DNA of 64,000 bases from Afipia sp. (GTDB lineage Bacteria > Pseudomonadota > Alphaproteobacteria > Rhizobiales > Xanthobacteraceae). The translations under genes and the position numbers were made by a program. This document shows, piece after piece, positions 17,853-27,526 of this stretch. The stretch covers positions 124,001 through 188,000 of the forward strand of contig JANQAK010000006.1 of NCBI GenBank assembly GCA_024707075.1, written 5' to 3'. How positions within the stretch are numbered: the first letter of the stretch is position 1; every line of letters begins with the position of its first letter. The notes under the pieces are model-generated. The model worked only from the letters and a program-made list of their open reading frames with translations, searched no databases and was not told the DNA's origin.

Positions 17853-18647
17853 ATGACGAAATCATTACAAACATCGGCGGACAATCCAGCGACCCCGCTC
17901 GCTGGAAAGATTGCGGTCGTGACCGGCGCGGCACAGGGGCTTGGCGCCACGTTTGCGCTGGCGTTGGCGAAGGCCGGCGCGTCGGTCGTCGCAGGCGACC
18001 TTTCAAGCACCGACGCCACCTGCGCGGCAATCGAGGCAAATGGCGGCAAGGCATTGGGGGCTTCGCTTGACGTCACCGATGGCGGCTCCGTGAGCGCCAT
18101 GCTGAAAGCCGCGAGTGAGAAATTCGGGGGGATCGACATCCTCGTGAACAACGCTGCGATCTCCGGTCAGTTGCGGCTACAGCATCTCACCGAGATCACC
18201 AGCGCCGAATGGGATCGCGTTCTGACGGTCAATGTGAGGGGGACGTTCGAATGCATCAAGGCTGCGGCGCCGCTCATGAAGCAACGCGGTTACGGCAAGA
18301 TCATCAATCTTTCCTCCGGGACAGCCATCAAAGGCTCGCCTGGAATTGCCCACTATGTTGCATCGAAGGGCGCGGTTATTTCCCTGACGCGTGCCGCAGC
18401 GCGTGAACTCGGCGGCGACGGCATTCGCGTCAATGCCATTGCGCCTGGTCTTACGATGAGCGAGGCCATGCTCAAGAACCCGAGTTGGACCAGCGATATC
18501 GTCGCCAACAATATCGCAAGCCGCGCCCTGAAGCGTGAGGCCGTTCCGGACGATCTGGTCGGAGCGCTTCTTTTTCTTGCTTCCCCAGCCAGTGATTTCC
18601 TGACCGGCCAGACACTTTCCGTGGATGGCGGATCTGTGATGACGTAG
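17853..18647 (+). CDS. Short-chain dehydrogenase/reductase (SDR)
   Basis: This is an intact classical SDR of 264 residues using NAD(P). TGAAQGLG is at residues 24-31, LVNNAAISG holds the NAG-like motif, LSSGTA the serine and YVASK the catalytic Tyr-Lys pair; it ends FLTGQTLSVDGG. The start is ATG 17853 with AGGGGAA 5 bp upstream. It forms a tandem pair with the SDR before it, and the binding-protein gene follows 9 bp later, so metabolism and import appear to be on one transcript. Confidence 0.87.
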   Translation: MTKSLQTSADNPATPLAGKIAVVTGAAQGLGATFALALAKAGASVVAGDLSSTDATCAAIEANGGKALGASLDVTDGGSVSAMLKAASEKFGGIDILVNNAAISGQLRLQHLTEITSAEWDRVLTVNVRGTFECIKAAAPLMKQRGYGKIINLSSGTAIKGSPGIAHYVASKGAVISLTRAAARELGGDGIRVNAIAPGLTMSEAMLKNPSWTSDIVANNIASRALKREAVPDDLVGALLFLASPASDFLTGQTLSVDGGSVMT

Positions 18648-18656
18648 GAGGATGAT

Positions 18657-19685
18657 ATGTCCAAGTTGAATACGACGCTGCAAGCGGCACTGCTGGCTGC
18701 CCTGCCAATTTTGACGGGGACGGTCGCGGCAAGCGCTCAGGAAAAAGTTGTTGTCTACACGGTGCTGCCGGAGGCGGAGACCAACCGTGAGATGAATGAA
18801 GAGTTTTTCAAGCGGACCGGTATCAAGGTTGAAATGCTCAATGTTCCGGCCGTTGGAACGCTGGCGGCGCGTATTCGAAGTGAAAAGGATCGGCCGCGGG
18901 CCGACGTCTTTGCTGCGGCTCCCATCGATTTTCACGAGGGGCTGGCCAAGGACGGATTGCTGCTCGCGTACAAGTCGCCTTTGACGCCGCCGGATGCCGT
19001 CGAGAAGGGCTATGCCGACGCGAAGGGCTATTGGACCGGATGGTTTGCCTCGACCACGGCAATTTTCTGGAATCGGGATCGTTTCAAGAGTGAGCTGGGC
19101 GAGAAGGTTGCGCCGCCGGCAACGTGGGACGACCTTCTGAAGCCGGAATTCAAAGGGAAGATTATCAGCGCCAACCCGCAGACATCGGCCGTCGGATTTG
19201 TTCAACTCGCGACGCAGATATTCCGGTTGGGCGAGGACAAGGGCTGGGACTACAATATTAAATTCGCCCGCAACGTCGCTCAGTATACGCCATCGGCCCC
19301 CTTGACGGTCACCTTGGTCGAGAAAGGTGAAGCGCCTATCGGCGTCTATTGGCTTGGCGATATCTTGACCTCGCGGTTCAATCGCAACCAGCCGATCGAT
19401 TACATCGTTCCGCCGGATAATGCCGTGGTCGTGTGGGCGGGATCGATCGTCAAGGGCGGGCCAAATCCCGAGGGAGCGAGGAAGTATATCGACTTCCTCA
19501 ATTCCGAGTTTGTGCAAGCGCTCAACGCCAAGAACGGCTTCCGGCATCCGTTCAATCCGAAAGTCGCGCCGCCGGTCGGAGCGCCGGCACTCACCGACAT
19601 GACGGTTGTGAAGTACGACATGGACTGGGCGACAGAAAATATGGACCGTCTTCGAAAGAAGTGGGGACAGGTTTCCGGACATTGA
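18657..19685 (+). CDS. ABC importer substrate-binding protein, family 1 (Fe3+/organic-ligand type)
   Basis: This is a periplasmic binding protein of 342 residues. It has a signal peptide (LNTTLQAALLAALPILTGTV, cleavage near ASA-QEK), then VVYTVLPEAETNREMNEEFF and the class hinge WTGWFASTTAIFWNRDRF. The family includes iron(III), thiamine, phosphonate and other small-ligand proteins. The permease and ATPase follow directly, so the importer is complete. The ligand is undetermined. The two tyrosines that bind ferric iron in FbpA are not clearly present, so an organic ligand is likely in view of the catabolic neighbours. Confidence 0.82.
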   Translation: MSKLNTTLQAALLAALPILTGTVAASAQEKVVVYTVLPEAETNREMNEEFFKRTGIKVEMLNVPAVGTLAARIRSEKDRPRADVFAAAPIDFHEGLAKDGLLLAYKSPLTPPDAVEKGYADAKGYWTGWFASTTAIFWNRDRFKSELGEKVAPPATWDDLLKPEFKGKIISANPQTSAVGFVQLATQIFRLGEDKGWDYNIKFARNVAQYTPSAPLTVTLVEKGEAPIGVYWLGDILTSRFNRNQPIDYIVPPDNAVVVWAGSIVKGGPNPEGARKYIDFLNSEFVQALNAKNGFRHPFNPKVAPPVGAPALTDMTVVKYDMDWATENMDRLRKKWGQVSGH

Positions 19686-19691
19686 AGATGC

Positions 19692-19738
19692 TGCACCCTC
19701 GCGCGGCTTGCCGACGGGAGGCCGATCGCGAGGGTGCA
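19692..19738 (+). other. Long hairpin between binding-protein and permease genes
   Basis: TGCACCCTCGCG and CGCGAGGGTGCA form a perfect 12-bp outer stem. CGGC and GCCG extend it inward with a 2-base bulge around a 13-base loop. There is no T-run. Such stems after a binding-protein gene usually stabilise its mRNA and lower downstream expression, giving an excess of binding protein (known principle; here inferred). Confidence 0.6.
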
Positions 19739-19789
19739 TTTCAAGCTAACATATCGACGACTTAACATTCCATCCGACGAGGAGCCTGA

Positions 19790-21445
19790 ATGTCCGTGCA
19801 AGCGCTGCCAGCTCTCGCAGGAAAATCCGCGACAGGTCCGCGCATCGAGCGCGGTGTGCTTGTCGTATATGTGATCGTTCTCGCTCTTCTCGTCACCTTT
19901 GTCGTCTATCCGACCTTTTCTGTGCTGCGTTATCCGGGTCTGGAAGATTACGTCGATATGGTCAGCCGAACTCGCTGGCAGCGTGCGGCGCTGAACACCG
20001 CATTCATCACCATTCTATCGACGCTATCCGCGACACTCGTCGGATTCGCCTTCGCCTTTGCTGCCACGCGTCGCGATATTCCGGGCGCGCGGCTGTTCGG
20101 CACGCTCAGCATGCTGCCATTGTTCGCGCCACCGTTCATGATCGCCTTCGCCTACCTGCTGATGTTTGGGCGGCAGGGACTGGTGAGCCGCCATCTGTTT
20201 GGTCTCGACCTCGATATTTTTGGATGGCACGGGCTGTGGCTGGCGCAGACCATTGCCTTCTTTCCGCTCGCGAGCATGATCCTGAAGGGCGTGCTCGAAG
20301 GTATCCATCCGAGCGCTGAACAGGCGGCACTGACACTCGGCGCAACGGAAGGCGCAGCACTGCGAACGATCACTTTGCCCTTGGTGATGCCCGGCGTCAT
20401 CGGTGCAATGCTCGTCATCGCAATCACCGTGCTCGCCGATTTCGGCAATGCTGTGGTGATTGCCGGCAACTTCCCGGTGCTCGCCACCGAAGCCTGGTTC
20501 CTTATGGAAGGCTTGGCCGATCTGAAGGGTGCAGCGGTCGTCGTGGGCATTCTTTTGCTGCCGGCGATCGCCTTGTTTGTCATCAGCCGACGTTTTCTGG
20601 GGAGACAGAGCTACTCGACCGTGACTGGCCGGGGATCCACAATGGACCAGATCCGGACTCCAACCCTGCTGAAATGGGTGATCGTTACCGTTTGCAGTAT
20701 TGTCAGCATTTTCGTCGTGCTGCTTTACCTCGGCATTGTCTATGCCGGTTTGGCTGACACATGGGGCAGCAACTGGATGCCGACCTTGCGTCACTGGCGC
20801 GAAGCGATGGCGCATTCCGACGCGTTATGGTCCAGCATCGTTGTTGCTCTGTTCGCCGGTGCCCTGACAGCTGTGCTGGGACAAGTGGCCGCCTTTCTTA
20901 AATCGCGAAATCTGCCGTTCCGCCGTGGTCTGGATTTTCTCGCCATTCTGCCCGGCGCGTTGCCCGGCGTCTTCATCGGCGTCGGCTTTGTATTATCGTT
21001 CAATTCCCCGCCGCTGGAGCTTGCAGGCTCGATCTGGATCGTCGTTCTCGCGCTCGGTTTCTGGCATCTCCCGCTGGCCTATCAGGCGACGTCGGCGGCG
21101 CTGGATCAGATTCATCGGAGCATCGAGGACGCCGCGCGCGATCTCGGCGCCAGTGAGCTTCGGCTGGTGCGCGACATCTACGCGCCTTTGCTGGCCAGAA
21201 GCCTGCTGGCATCGTTTCTGCAATCCTTCGTGCGTTCGGTCAGCAATATCAGCGTCGTCGTGTTTCTGGTCGCGCCCGGTAACGTTATGGTCACGTTCGT
21301 GATCCTGCAAATGATCGGCGGTACGGACTGGAGCGGGGCTGCGGCGCTTACGACATTCCTGCTGATCCTCACCTTCCTTTGCATCGGATTGGCATCCCTT
21401 ATCGCCGGACGCACGTCTCCGCAGCTTCGAGGTTTCCAACCATGA
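19790..21445 (+). CDS. ABC importer permease, two fused membrane units (FbpB-like)
   Basis: This 551-residue inner-membrane protein contains two tandem MetI-type units, as in iron(III) permeases. The EAA loops that contact the ATPase are visible twice: EQAALTLGATEGAALRTITL near residue 180 and IEDAARDLGASELRLVRDIY near residue 445. About twelve hydrophobic helices alternate around them. Its stop overlaps the ATPase gene start (ATGA). It completes the importer with the proteins on either side. Confidence 0.88.
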   Translation: MSVQALPALAGKSATGPRIERGVLVVYVIVLALLVTFVVYPTFSVLRYPGLEDYVDMVSRTRWQRAALNTAFITILSTLSATLVGFAFAFAATRRDIPGARLFGTLSMLPLFAPPFMIAFAYLLMFGRQGLVSRHLFGLDLDIFGWHGLWLAQTIAFFPLASMILKGVLEGIHPSAEQAALTLGATEGAALRTITLPLVMPGVIGAMLVIAITVLADFGNAVVIAGNFPVLATEAWFLMEGLADLKGAAVVVGILLLPAIALFVISRRFLGRQSYSTVTGRGSTMDQIRTPTLLKWVIVTVCSIVSIFVVLLYLGIVYAGLADTWGSNWMPTLRHWREAMAHSDALWSSIVVALFAGALTAVLGQVAAFLKSRNLPFRRGLDFLAILPGALPGVFIGVGFVLSFNSPPLELAGSIWIVVLALGFWHLPLAYQATSAALDQIHRSIEDAARDLGASELRLVRDIYAPLLARSLLASFLQSFVRSVSNISVVVFLVAPGNVMVTFVILQMIGGTDWSGAAALTTFLLILTFLCIGLASLIAGRTSPQLRGFQP

Positions 21446-22576
21446 TGACGAACTCTGTACTGAAAGACCGGACAGAATCCATGGCCACACCGGTTTCAGC
21501 GGTTCCTGCCCATGTGCGGATCGTGAATGTCACGAAACGGCTGGGAAGTTTCACGGCCGTCAACGATGTGTCTTTGGAAATTCCCCGCGGGGAGATGCTG
21601 ACACTTCTCGGGCCGTCCGGTTGCGGGAAGAGCACGACGCTGCGTTTGCTGGCCGGCTTTTACCAGCCGAGTGAGGGCGAGATATTCCTTGGCGACGAGC
21701 GCATTACTATGCTGCCTCCGAACCAGCGCCGGATGACAATGGTATTTCAGGAGTATGCGCTGTTTCCTCATCTCAGCGTGGCCGAGAACGTCGGCTACGG
21801 CCTGAAACGGCGGCGGATGCCTGGCCCGCAGGCGCAAATGCGTATTAATGAGATGCTCGAACTCGTCGGTCTTTCCGGCGCGGCCGGCAAGTACCCGCAC
21901 CAGATGTCAGGCGGACAACAGCAACGCGTGGCTTTGGCGCGGGCCCTTGCTGTCGATCCGGAGGTGCTGTTGCTGGACGAGCCTCTATCAGAATCTCGAT
22001 GCGAAGCTGCGCGTGCGCTTGCGCGAGGAGATCGTCCGATTGCAGAAAGTCTTGGGCAAGACCATGGTTTTCGTGACCCATGATCAGGAGGAAGCGCTTT
22101 CGATTTCCGATCGTATCGCGGTCATGCGCGACGGACGGATCGAGCAAATCGGAACACCGGACGAGGTCTATTTCAGGCCCCGTACGCGTTATGTCGCTGA
22201 ATTTGTCGGCCTGGCGAATTTCGTCGAAATCCAGATAAGCGGTCCCAACAGCATCCATCTCGGTCCGCACGAATTGCCGATTGCGTCCGGCCGATCCTCC
22301 GGCACTGCGACGCTGATGATCAGGCCTCAGTCCCTGAGGGTGACAGGTGTAGCGTCGTCAGACGTCAACTTCTCGGCGCTGCGCGGCCGGATCGAGCGCA
22401 AGTCGTTTCTGGGCGGCATCACACGGTATTGGGTCCGGACTTTGCTCGGCGAAATGATCGTTGATGACCCAACGCCCCGCTCATGGTCGCTGGCCGAAGA
22501 GGTGCAAATCGAACTCGATGTCGAGCGCCTGCATCTTCTTCCTTCGGAAAAGGGCGAGCAAAGTTCACCGCGATAA
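21442..22576 (+). CDS. ABC importer ATPase (FbpC/PotA-like), one apparent frameshift
   Basis: This is a cytoplasmic ATPase of about 377 residues. Walker A is [11 protein letters not shown] (residues 55-65), the Q-loop [10 protein letters not shown], signature QMSGGQQQR and Walker [10 protein letters not shown]. The frame breaks right after Walker B: removing one base near 21988-21992 (TCAGAATCTC) gives [15 protein letters not shown] (D-loop), [11 protein letters not shown] (H-loop) and a C-terminal TOBE-like regulatory domain. The start could be ATG 21442 (overlapping the permease stop), 21445 or 21481. The adjacent permease and binding protein show this ATPase belongs to the 18657-22576 importer. 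Confidence 0.85.
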
Positions 22577-22856
22577 AACTGTTCTTTGGGCGTTGCAATG
22601 GGCCGACGATTGGTATTCTGGCCGTACACCGGTATCTGCGGGCAAGCGTGCATAACGCCAAGATGGATGCGACCCATAGTTAGAACTGCACCGGCGGTTT
22701 GCATACATAGGTTCTCGCCAAAGCTCTTCCTCGACACGGCTGGAACGCCTCGGGGTGCACCGCAACATCGTCATGGAGCCCGCCCTATTGGTTTGCCTGC
22801 CCGCGGCGTTTAACATCGATGTCACACGCCAAGACAGCCGATGTGTGAGTAGGGTT

Positions 22857-23774
22857 ATGCGAACAGACCGTTTTCAGGAATTGGAGGCATTCGTCCAGAT
22901 TGCGAGAAGCGGCAGCTTTTCAGCGGCGGGTCGCGTTCTCGACCTTAGCCCATCGGCGATCAGCAAACTTGTCGCAAGACTGGAAAAGAGATTCGGAGCT
23001 CGGCTCTTCAATCGCACGACCCATTCGATACGGCTGTCGGAGGAGGGGGAGGCGCTGCTGCATCGCGCGTCCCGAGTCATCGAAGCAATGCAGGAAGCTG
23101 ACCGATTGGTCGATCAGTTTTCCGCCGCGCCGAGCGGGCAACTGCGGGTTTACGGACTTCCGTCCTTCGCGCTATCGCAGTTAGCGCCGATCATTCCTGA
23201 ATTTTTATTGCTTAATCCGCAGATCCGGCTCGATCTACAGCTCGGCACTGAAAAGATTGATACCGTTGAAGTCGGTGTCGATGTCGTCCTCCGCTTTGGG
23301 CACACAAACGATAGTACATTGGTGTCGCGCAAGATCGCCGACAGCGGCTGGGTCGTATGTGCGGCACCGTCTTACCTGAGCAACCGCGGAATCCCGGCGA
23401 CGCCAAGGGACCTTGTTCTTCATAACTGCCTGAATTTTTCGGTGCGGACGCATGCGATCGTTTGGGCCTTCGAAAACGCCCAGGCGGAGGCCGGCCCCAT
23501 TGTCGGCAATGCGACCTCTAATCAAGCTCCAATGTTGCGAGAGCTGGCCTTGCGGGGTGTCGGCATCATTCGCGTCGCAGACTTCGTTGTTGCCGAAGAT
23601 ATTCGCTCAGGTGCCCTTGTGCAGGTGCTGCCGGAATTTACCGCGAACGCGCGAGAACCTATCTTTGCTTTGTATCAACGGCAGCCTGATCAATCCCTCC
23701 GGATCAGGACCTTTGTCGATTTTCTGTGTCAGAAATTTTCTCAGAGTCCGTGGCGACTTCCGAATTCCGGGTAA
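22857..23774 (+). CDS. LysR-family transcriptional regulator
   Basis: This is an intact LysR regulator of about 305 residues starting MRTDRFQELEAFVQIARSGSF. The HTH continues AAGRVLDLSPSAISKLVARLEKR, and the effector domain begins GQLRVYGLPSFALSQLAPII. ATG 22857 with GTAGGG just upstream is preferred; the frame extends further back to 22755 without family similarity. The 280-bp gap before it shows nothing else. It probably regulates the hydrolase and hydantoinase-type genes that follow on the same strand. Confidence 0.85.
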   Translation: MRTDRFQELEAFVQIARSGSFSAAGRVLDLSPSAISKLVARLEKRFGARLFNRTTHSIRLSEEGEALLHRASRVIEAMQEADRLVDQFSAAPSGQLRVYGLPSFALSQLAPIIPEFLLLNPQIRLDLQLGTEKIDTVEVGVDVVLRFGHTNDSTLVSRKIADSGWVVCAAPSYLSNRGIPATPRDLVLHNCLNFSVRTHAIVWAFENAQAEAGPIVGNATSNQAPMLRELALRGVGIIRVADFVVAEDIRSGALVQVLPEFTANAREPIFALYQRQPDQSLRIRTFVDFLCQKFSQSPWRLPNSG

Positions 23775-23887
23775 TAAGCAGGCGCTTGTGAACGTCCGTC
23801 ACAACCATTGTCCCGCGTGGTGGCTAGCACGGTCGTCGTTTGCCTGAAATGTTCGCGTCCAATCGCAGTCTGCGGAGGGGCGTTGTC

Positions 23888-24463
23888 TTGTCGAACTATT
23901 TCTATTTTGTCTTTACCCGGCCCAAGACCGGACAAGACGAAGAATTCAACCACTGGTATTCGAAACGCCACATCTTCGATCTGGTTGCGATGCCGGGTAT
24001 TGCTGCGGCGCGGCGATACCGTCTCCTGGATACTGCGACCAAAGCTGAGACGCCGGACTATCTCGCCATTTACGAGTTCTCCGATGTCGATCTAGCCATC
24101 AGTGGTATTGCCGAGCGTCGCGGGACGGATCGGATGCCATCGACCGAGGCAATTGATCGCGATGCGAGCAAGGGCGTCGTCTTCAAGCCGCTGTGGGAGG
24201 TTCCCGGCGACTGGCGCTTCGGAAGCGGTGTACTTGATCTTATCAAGTTCGATGAGCCTGTTGATGCGGCGCTGCTGAATCCAGAAGTCGGTGTTCTGGT
24301 CGCCAATCACAAGCAATCTCGGCCGGGTCCTCCCGTTTTCGACGTCGCATTTTTCACTGGCGACGAGGGGACAAAAAACAACCAGGCGGTACCTTCCGCA
24401 GATTATCGCTCCAGGCTGAGCGCGATGATGTCGCCAATCACTGAGCGCGTCACGGCGTCATGA
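23888..24463 (+). CDS. Dimeric alpha/beta-barrel (EthD-like) protein
   Basis: This protein of about 191 residues has two ferredoxin-like halves. The opening NYFYFVFTRPKTGQDEEFNHWYSKRHIFDLVAMPGI is typical of EthD/stress-responsive barrel proteins (a xxFNxWYxxxHxxDLxxxPG pattern). The preferred start is a TTG at 23888, because GGAGGGG lies 7 bp upstream (23874-23880) and family similarity begins there; upstream TTG 23840 or ATG 23849 are possible. Its stop overlaps the start of the next hydrolase. The role is unknown; family members often accompany oxidative or hydrolytic catabolic enzymes. Confidence 0.65.
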   Translation: MSNYFYFVFTRPKTGQDEEFNHWYSKRHIFDLVAMPGIAAARRYRLLDTATKAETPDYLAIYEFSDVDLAISGIAERRGTDRMPSTEAIDRDASKGVVFKPLWEVPGDWRFGSGVLDLIKFDEPVDAALLNPEVGVLVANHKQSRPGPPVFDVAFFTGDEGTKNNQAVPSADYRSRLSAMMSPITERVTAS

Positions 24464-25371
24464 CGGAAGCAAAGGTCATGAGAAAAGATATCGAATTCGA
24501 TGCCGAAGGAACGACGCTTCGCGGATGGCATTACACGCCGGACAAAGGCACCGGTCCATTTCCGACAATCATAATGGCGCATGGATCGGCTGCACTCAAG
24601 GAGCAGTATCTCGATCGCTACGCCGAGGTGTTTGCGGCGGCCGGGCTCGCCTGCATCGTCTACGACCACCGTAATTTCGGCGCCAGCGACGGTCATGTCA
24701 GGCAGGAGATCGACCCCATCCTGCAAATGAGGGACTATCGGCACGCGATCACGTTCGCGATGACGTTGCCGAACGTCAATCCGGATAAAATCGGGGCGTG
24801 GGGAACAAGCCTCAGCGGAGGACATGTTCTGATGCTGTCGGCGATCGACAAGCGCGTCAAATGCGTCGTCGCGCAGGTGCCGTCGATCAGCGGCAGCGCG
24901 GGAGCAGTGCGCCGCACGCGCGCGGATATGATGGCAGCATCGCGCGCCCGGTTCGACGAAGATCGGAAGAACCGTTTTGCCGGACAACCGCCAGGTATGA
25001 TGCCGCTGGTTGCGAAAGACCCGGCGACGGCGTGCTTCAACGGCGGTCTCGATGCATGGGAGTTCTTCCAGGAGAGCCTGAAGGTCGCCCCGGCGCGAAG
25101 GAACGAAGTTACGTTACGCAGCGCCGAGATGCTGAGAGAGTACGAGCCGGGAAGTTATATTGAACGGATCAGTCCGACTCCGCTGCTGATGATCGTCGGA
25201 AATAGGGATGTCCTCACGGCCACCGACCTTGCCTTGCATGCCTACAACCGGGCGCTGGAGCCCAAGAAACTCGTTCTGTTCGACGGCGGGCACTACGATC
25301 CTTATGTAAACTTGTTCGCGATTTCCAGCGGCGCGGCGCGCGACTGGTTTGTGACTCATCTTCTGAACTGA
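24460..25371 (+). CDS. Alpha/beta-hydrolase (dienelactone hydrolase / acetyl-xylan esterase-like)
   Basis: This is a cytoplasmic hydrolase of 303 residues. The nucleophile motif is GAWGTSLSGGHV (Ser117). The acid is probably the aspartate in MIVGNRDVLTATD and the base the histidine in DGGHYDPYV. MAHGSAALKEQYLDRYAEVF forms the oxyanion side, and YDHRNFGASDG is typical of the fold. It overlaps the EthD-like gene by four bases (ATGA) and precedes hyuA by 28 bp, so the three probably share a transcript. The substrate is unknown. Confidence 0.8.
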   Translation: MTEAKVMRKDIEFDAEGTTLRGWHYTPDKGTGPFPTIIMAHGSAALKEQYLDRYAEVFAAAGLACIVYDHRNFGASDGHVRQEIDPILQMRDYRHAITFAMTLPNVNPDKIGAWGTSLSGGHVLMLSAIDKRVKCVVAQVPSISGSAGAVRRTRADMMAASRARFDEDRKNRFAGQPPGMMPLVAKDPATACFNGGLDAWEFFQESLKVAPARRNEVTLRSAEMLREYEPGSYIERISPTPLLMIVGNRDVLTATDLALHAYNRALEPKKLVLFDGGHYDPYVNLFAISSGAARDWFVTHLLN

Positions 25372-25399
25372 TGCGCGCTTTTGCACAAAGGAACGCCGT

Positions 25400-27526
25400 A
25401 TGACTGTTGAGGCCGCAAACAAGAGCGCGCAGGAGACGCCGCGCCGCTATCTGATTGCTGCGGATACGGGTGGGACCTTCACGGACCTGGCTGTCTACGA
25501 TTCCCACACTGGCGCGACCAAATTCGGAAAAACGCTGACGACATATGGTGATCTCGTCGATGGAGTGATTGCCGGTCTTGAAGACACCAGCGCGCAGCTC
25601 GATGAAGCGTCGCTGTTCAAGCATGGCACCACGCACGTCATCAATGCGTTCATCCAGCGTCGCGGCGCGAAGACGGCGCTGATCGCGACCAAAGGCTTTC
25701 GCGACGTTCTGGAAATCGCTCGCGGGAACCGGCCGGAGACGTTCAATCTGCGTTATCGGCGCGGCGAGCCATTGATCCCTCGCTCGTTGAGGTTCGAAGT
25801 TGTCGAGCGCATGGATGGGCAGGGCCGGGTGGTTCAGCCGCTCGATATCGACAGCGTAAAGGCGCTTGTTCCGCTGTTGCAGAAGTCGAATGTCGAATCC
25901 ATCGCGATCTCGTTGCTGAATTCCTACGCTAATGCGGCGCACGAGGAGCAGGTGCGTGACATCCTGCGCGACCTCATGCCGGACCTGTATGTCACGATCG
26001 GAACGGAGCTGTCCCGTGAGTGGATGGAATATGAGCGCACATCCACGGCGGTAGCGAACGCATTCGTTGGGGCGCGGATGTCGACTTATGTCGAAGGATT
26101 TGGACAGGCACTCACCGATCGTTCCTTCGGTGGCCGCTTTTACATGATGGGGTCGAATGGTGGCGTGATGACGTCGCAGGCAGCGGTCGCGCAGCCGGTG
26201 ACGCTGGTCGAATCCGGCCCGATCGGCGGCTGTATTGGCGCCGCGGCTTACGCGCAGGAACTGGGTCTCGACAAGATGATCGCCTTTGATATGGGCGGCA
26301 CAACGGCGAAGTGCGCACTGGTGGAAGATGGCCGGTTTGAAGTCGTCAACACATACTGGGTGGGCGGCTACGAGCGGGGCTTTCCAATTCGCACGCCGGT
26401 GTTGGATATTGTTGAGGTTGGAGCTGGAGGCGGATCGATTGCCTGGATCGACGACAACAACCGTATGCGCCTCGGCCCGCGAAGCGCCGGCTCCGATCCC
26501 GGCCCCATTGCGTTTCGCAGGGGCGGTGCGGAGCCAACCGTAACCGACGCGAATGTCGTGTTGGGGCGCATCGGTTCCGAAAGTTTCATGAACGGTCGTC
26601 TGAAGCTCGATCTGGAAGGCGCAGCCAGTGCGATCGACCGCCAACTGGCATTGCCGCTTGGCTATACAGGTCCGGATCGGACGGATCAGGTCGCGCAGGG
26701 GATTATCGATCTTGCTACGGTGACGATGTCTGGCGCGATCAAGGAAATTACGGTGGAGCGCGGCCGCGATATTCGCGAGTATAAACTGTTCGTCTTCGGT
26801 GGCGGCGGTCCCTTGTTCGGAGCGGAACTGGCGCGCAGTCTCGGAATCCGCGAAGTCATCGTTCCGCCGCATCCGGGCGCGTTCTCGTCGCTGGGAATGC
26901 TGATGGCAGAAGCGAGGCGCGACGGTGCACGCACCTTTTTGCGCGATCTGTCTGCTGCGGCCCTGGCCGACGCTCGCGATATGATTCAACTAATGGAGCG
27001 CGAGTTGCAGGATTCGATGGCATCGGAATTTGATGTCTCGAAAATTTCCTACATCCACGAAGCTGATATGAATTATCAGGGGCAGTCGCACACGGTTCGT
27101 ATTCGACTTCCATCGGAGCCGACAGTCGAGAACGTTCAGGCCGCTTTCGAAGATGTCTACCGTGCGCGCTATGGACACTTGAACGAGGGCACTGGACTGG
27201 CCTTCGTTGTGCTGCGGGCCGGGGGGGTGGTGCCGACGCAACGGCCAAGGCTCGATGCCGTCGGCGCAACATCCGCCGAGAAAAAGGGGAAGCCGCACAC
27301 GTATCGATCGGTCTATTTCGCCGGGGCGGGGCAGCGGCTCAAGACGGCGATTTATCGCCGCAGCGAATTGCCTGAAGGGTTCTCGGTCAAGGGGCCTGCG
27401 ATCATTGAGGAATACAGCTCAACCACGGTGGTCTCGCCGCAGGATACGTTGACTGTCGGAAGGCTCGGCGAGTTGCGGATATCGTGCGCGCCTGTGCAGC
27501 GCAAGGGAGTGGCGTCCCATGGATGA
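25400..27526 (+). CDS. hyuA: Hydantoinase/oxoprolinase family protein, subunit A
   Basis: This is a 708-residue ATP-dependent amidohydrolase subunit. The actin-like nucleotide site is ADTGGTFTDLAVYD (residues 21-34), with the second phosphate motif AFDMGGTTAKCALV near residue 295 and VFGGGGPLFGAELARSLG near residue 470. Family members hydrolyse hydantoins or 5-oxoproline, or carboxylate ketones (acetone/acetophenone carboxylase). The pairing with HyuB, overlapping by 8 bp, marks a two-subunit enzyme. The actual substrate is not readable; no third, small carboxylase subunit is seen nearby, which argues for hydantoinase or oxoprolinase activity. Confidence 0.87.
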   Translation: MTVEAANKSAQETPRRYLIAADTGGTFTDLAVYDSHTGATKFGKTLTTYGDLVDGVIAGLEDTSAQLDEASLFKHGTTHVINAFIQRRGAKTALIATKGFRDVLEIARGNRPETFNLRYRRGEPLIPRSLRFEVVERMDGQGRVVQPLDIDSVKALVPLLQKSNVESIAISLLNSYANAAHEEQVRDILRDLMPDLYVTIGTELSREWMEYERTSTAVANAFVGARMSTYVEGFGQALTDRSFGGRFYMMGSNGGVMTSQAAVAQPVTLVESGPIGGCIGAAAYAQELGLDKMIAFDMGGTTAKCALVEDGRFEVVNTYWVGGYERGFPIRTPVLDIVEVGAGGGSIAWIDDNNRMRLGPRSAGSDPGPIAFRRGGAEPTVTDANVVLGRIGSESFMNGRLKLDLEGAASAIDRQLALPLGYTGPDRTDQVAQGIIDLATVTMSGAIKEITVERGRDIREYKLFVFGGGGPLFGAELARSLGIREVIVPPHPGAFSSLGMLMAEARRDGARTFLRDLSAAALADARDMIQLMERELQDSMASEFDVSKISYIHEADMNYQGQSHTVRIRLPSEPTVENVQAAFEDVYRARYGHLNEGTGLAFVVLRAGGVVPTQRPRLDAVGATSAEKKGKPHTYRSVYFAGAGQRLKTAIYRRSELPEGFSVKGPAIIEEYSSTTVVSPQDTLTVGRLGELRISCAPVQRKGVASHG

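Noticed and set aside
18177..19739. Long minus-strand open frame (520 codons) opposite the second SDR and the binding-protein gene
   Set aside because: It is a frame shadow of high-GC coding DNA. Its product is rich in Arg, Asp and His, with no fold pattern, and both plus-strand genes are clearly real.
25214..26989. Long minus-strand open frame (591 codons) opposite hyuA
   Set aside because: It is antisense to a well-supported HyuA with all motifs, and has no recognisable domain or start signal.
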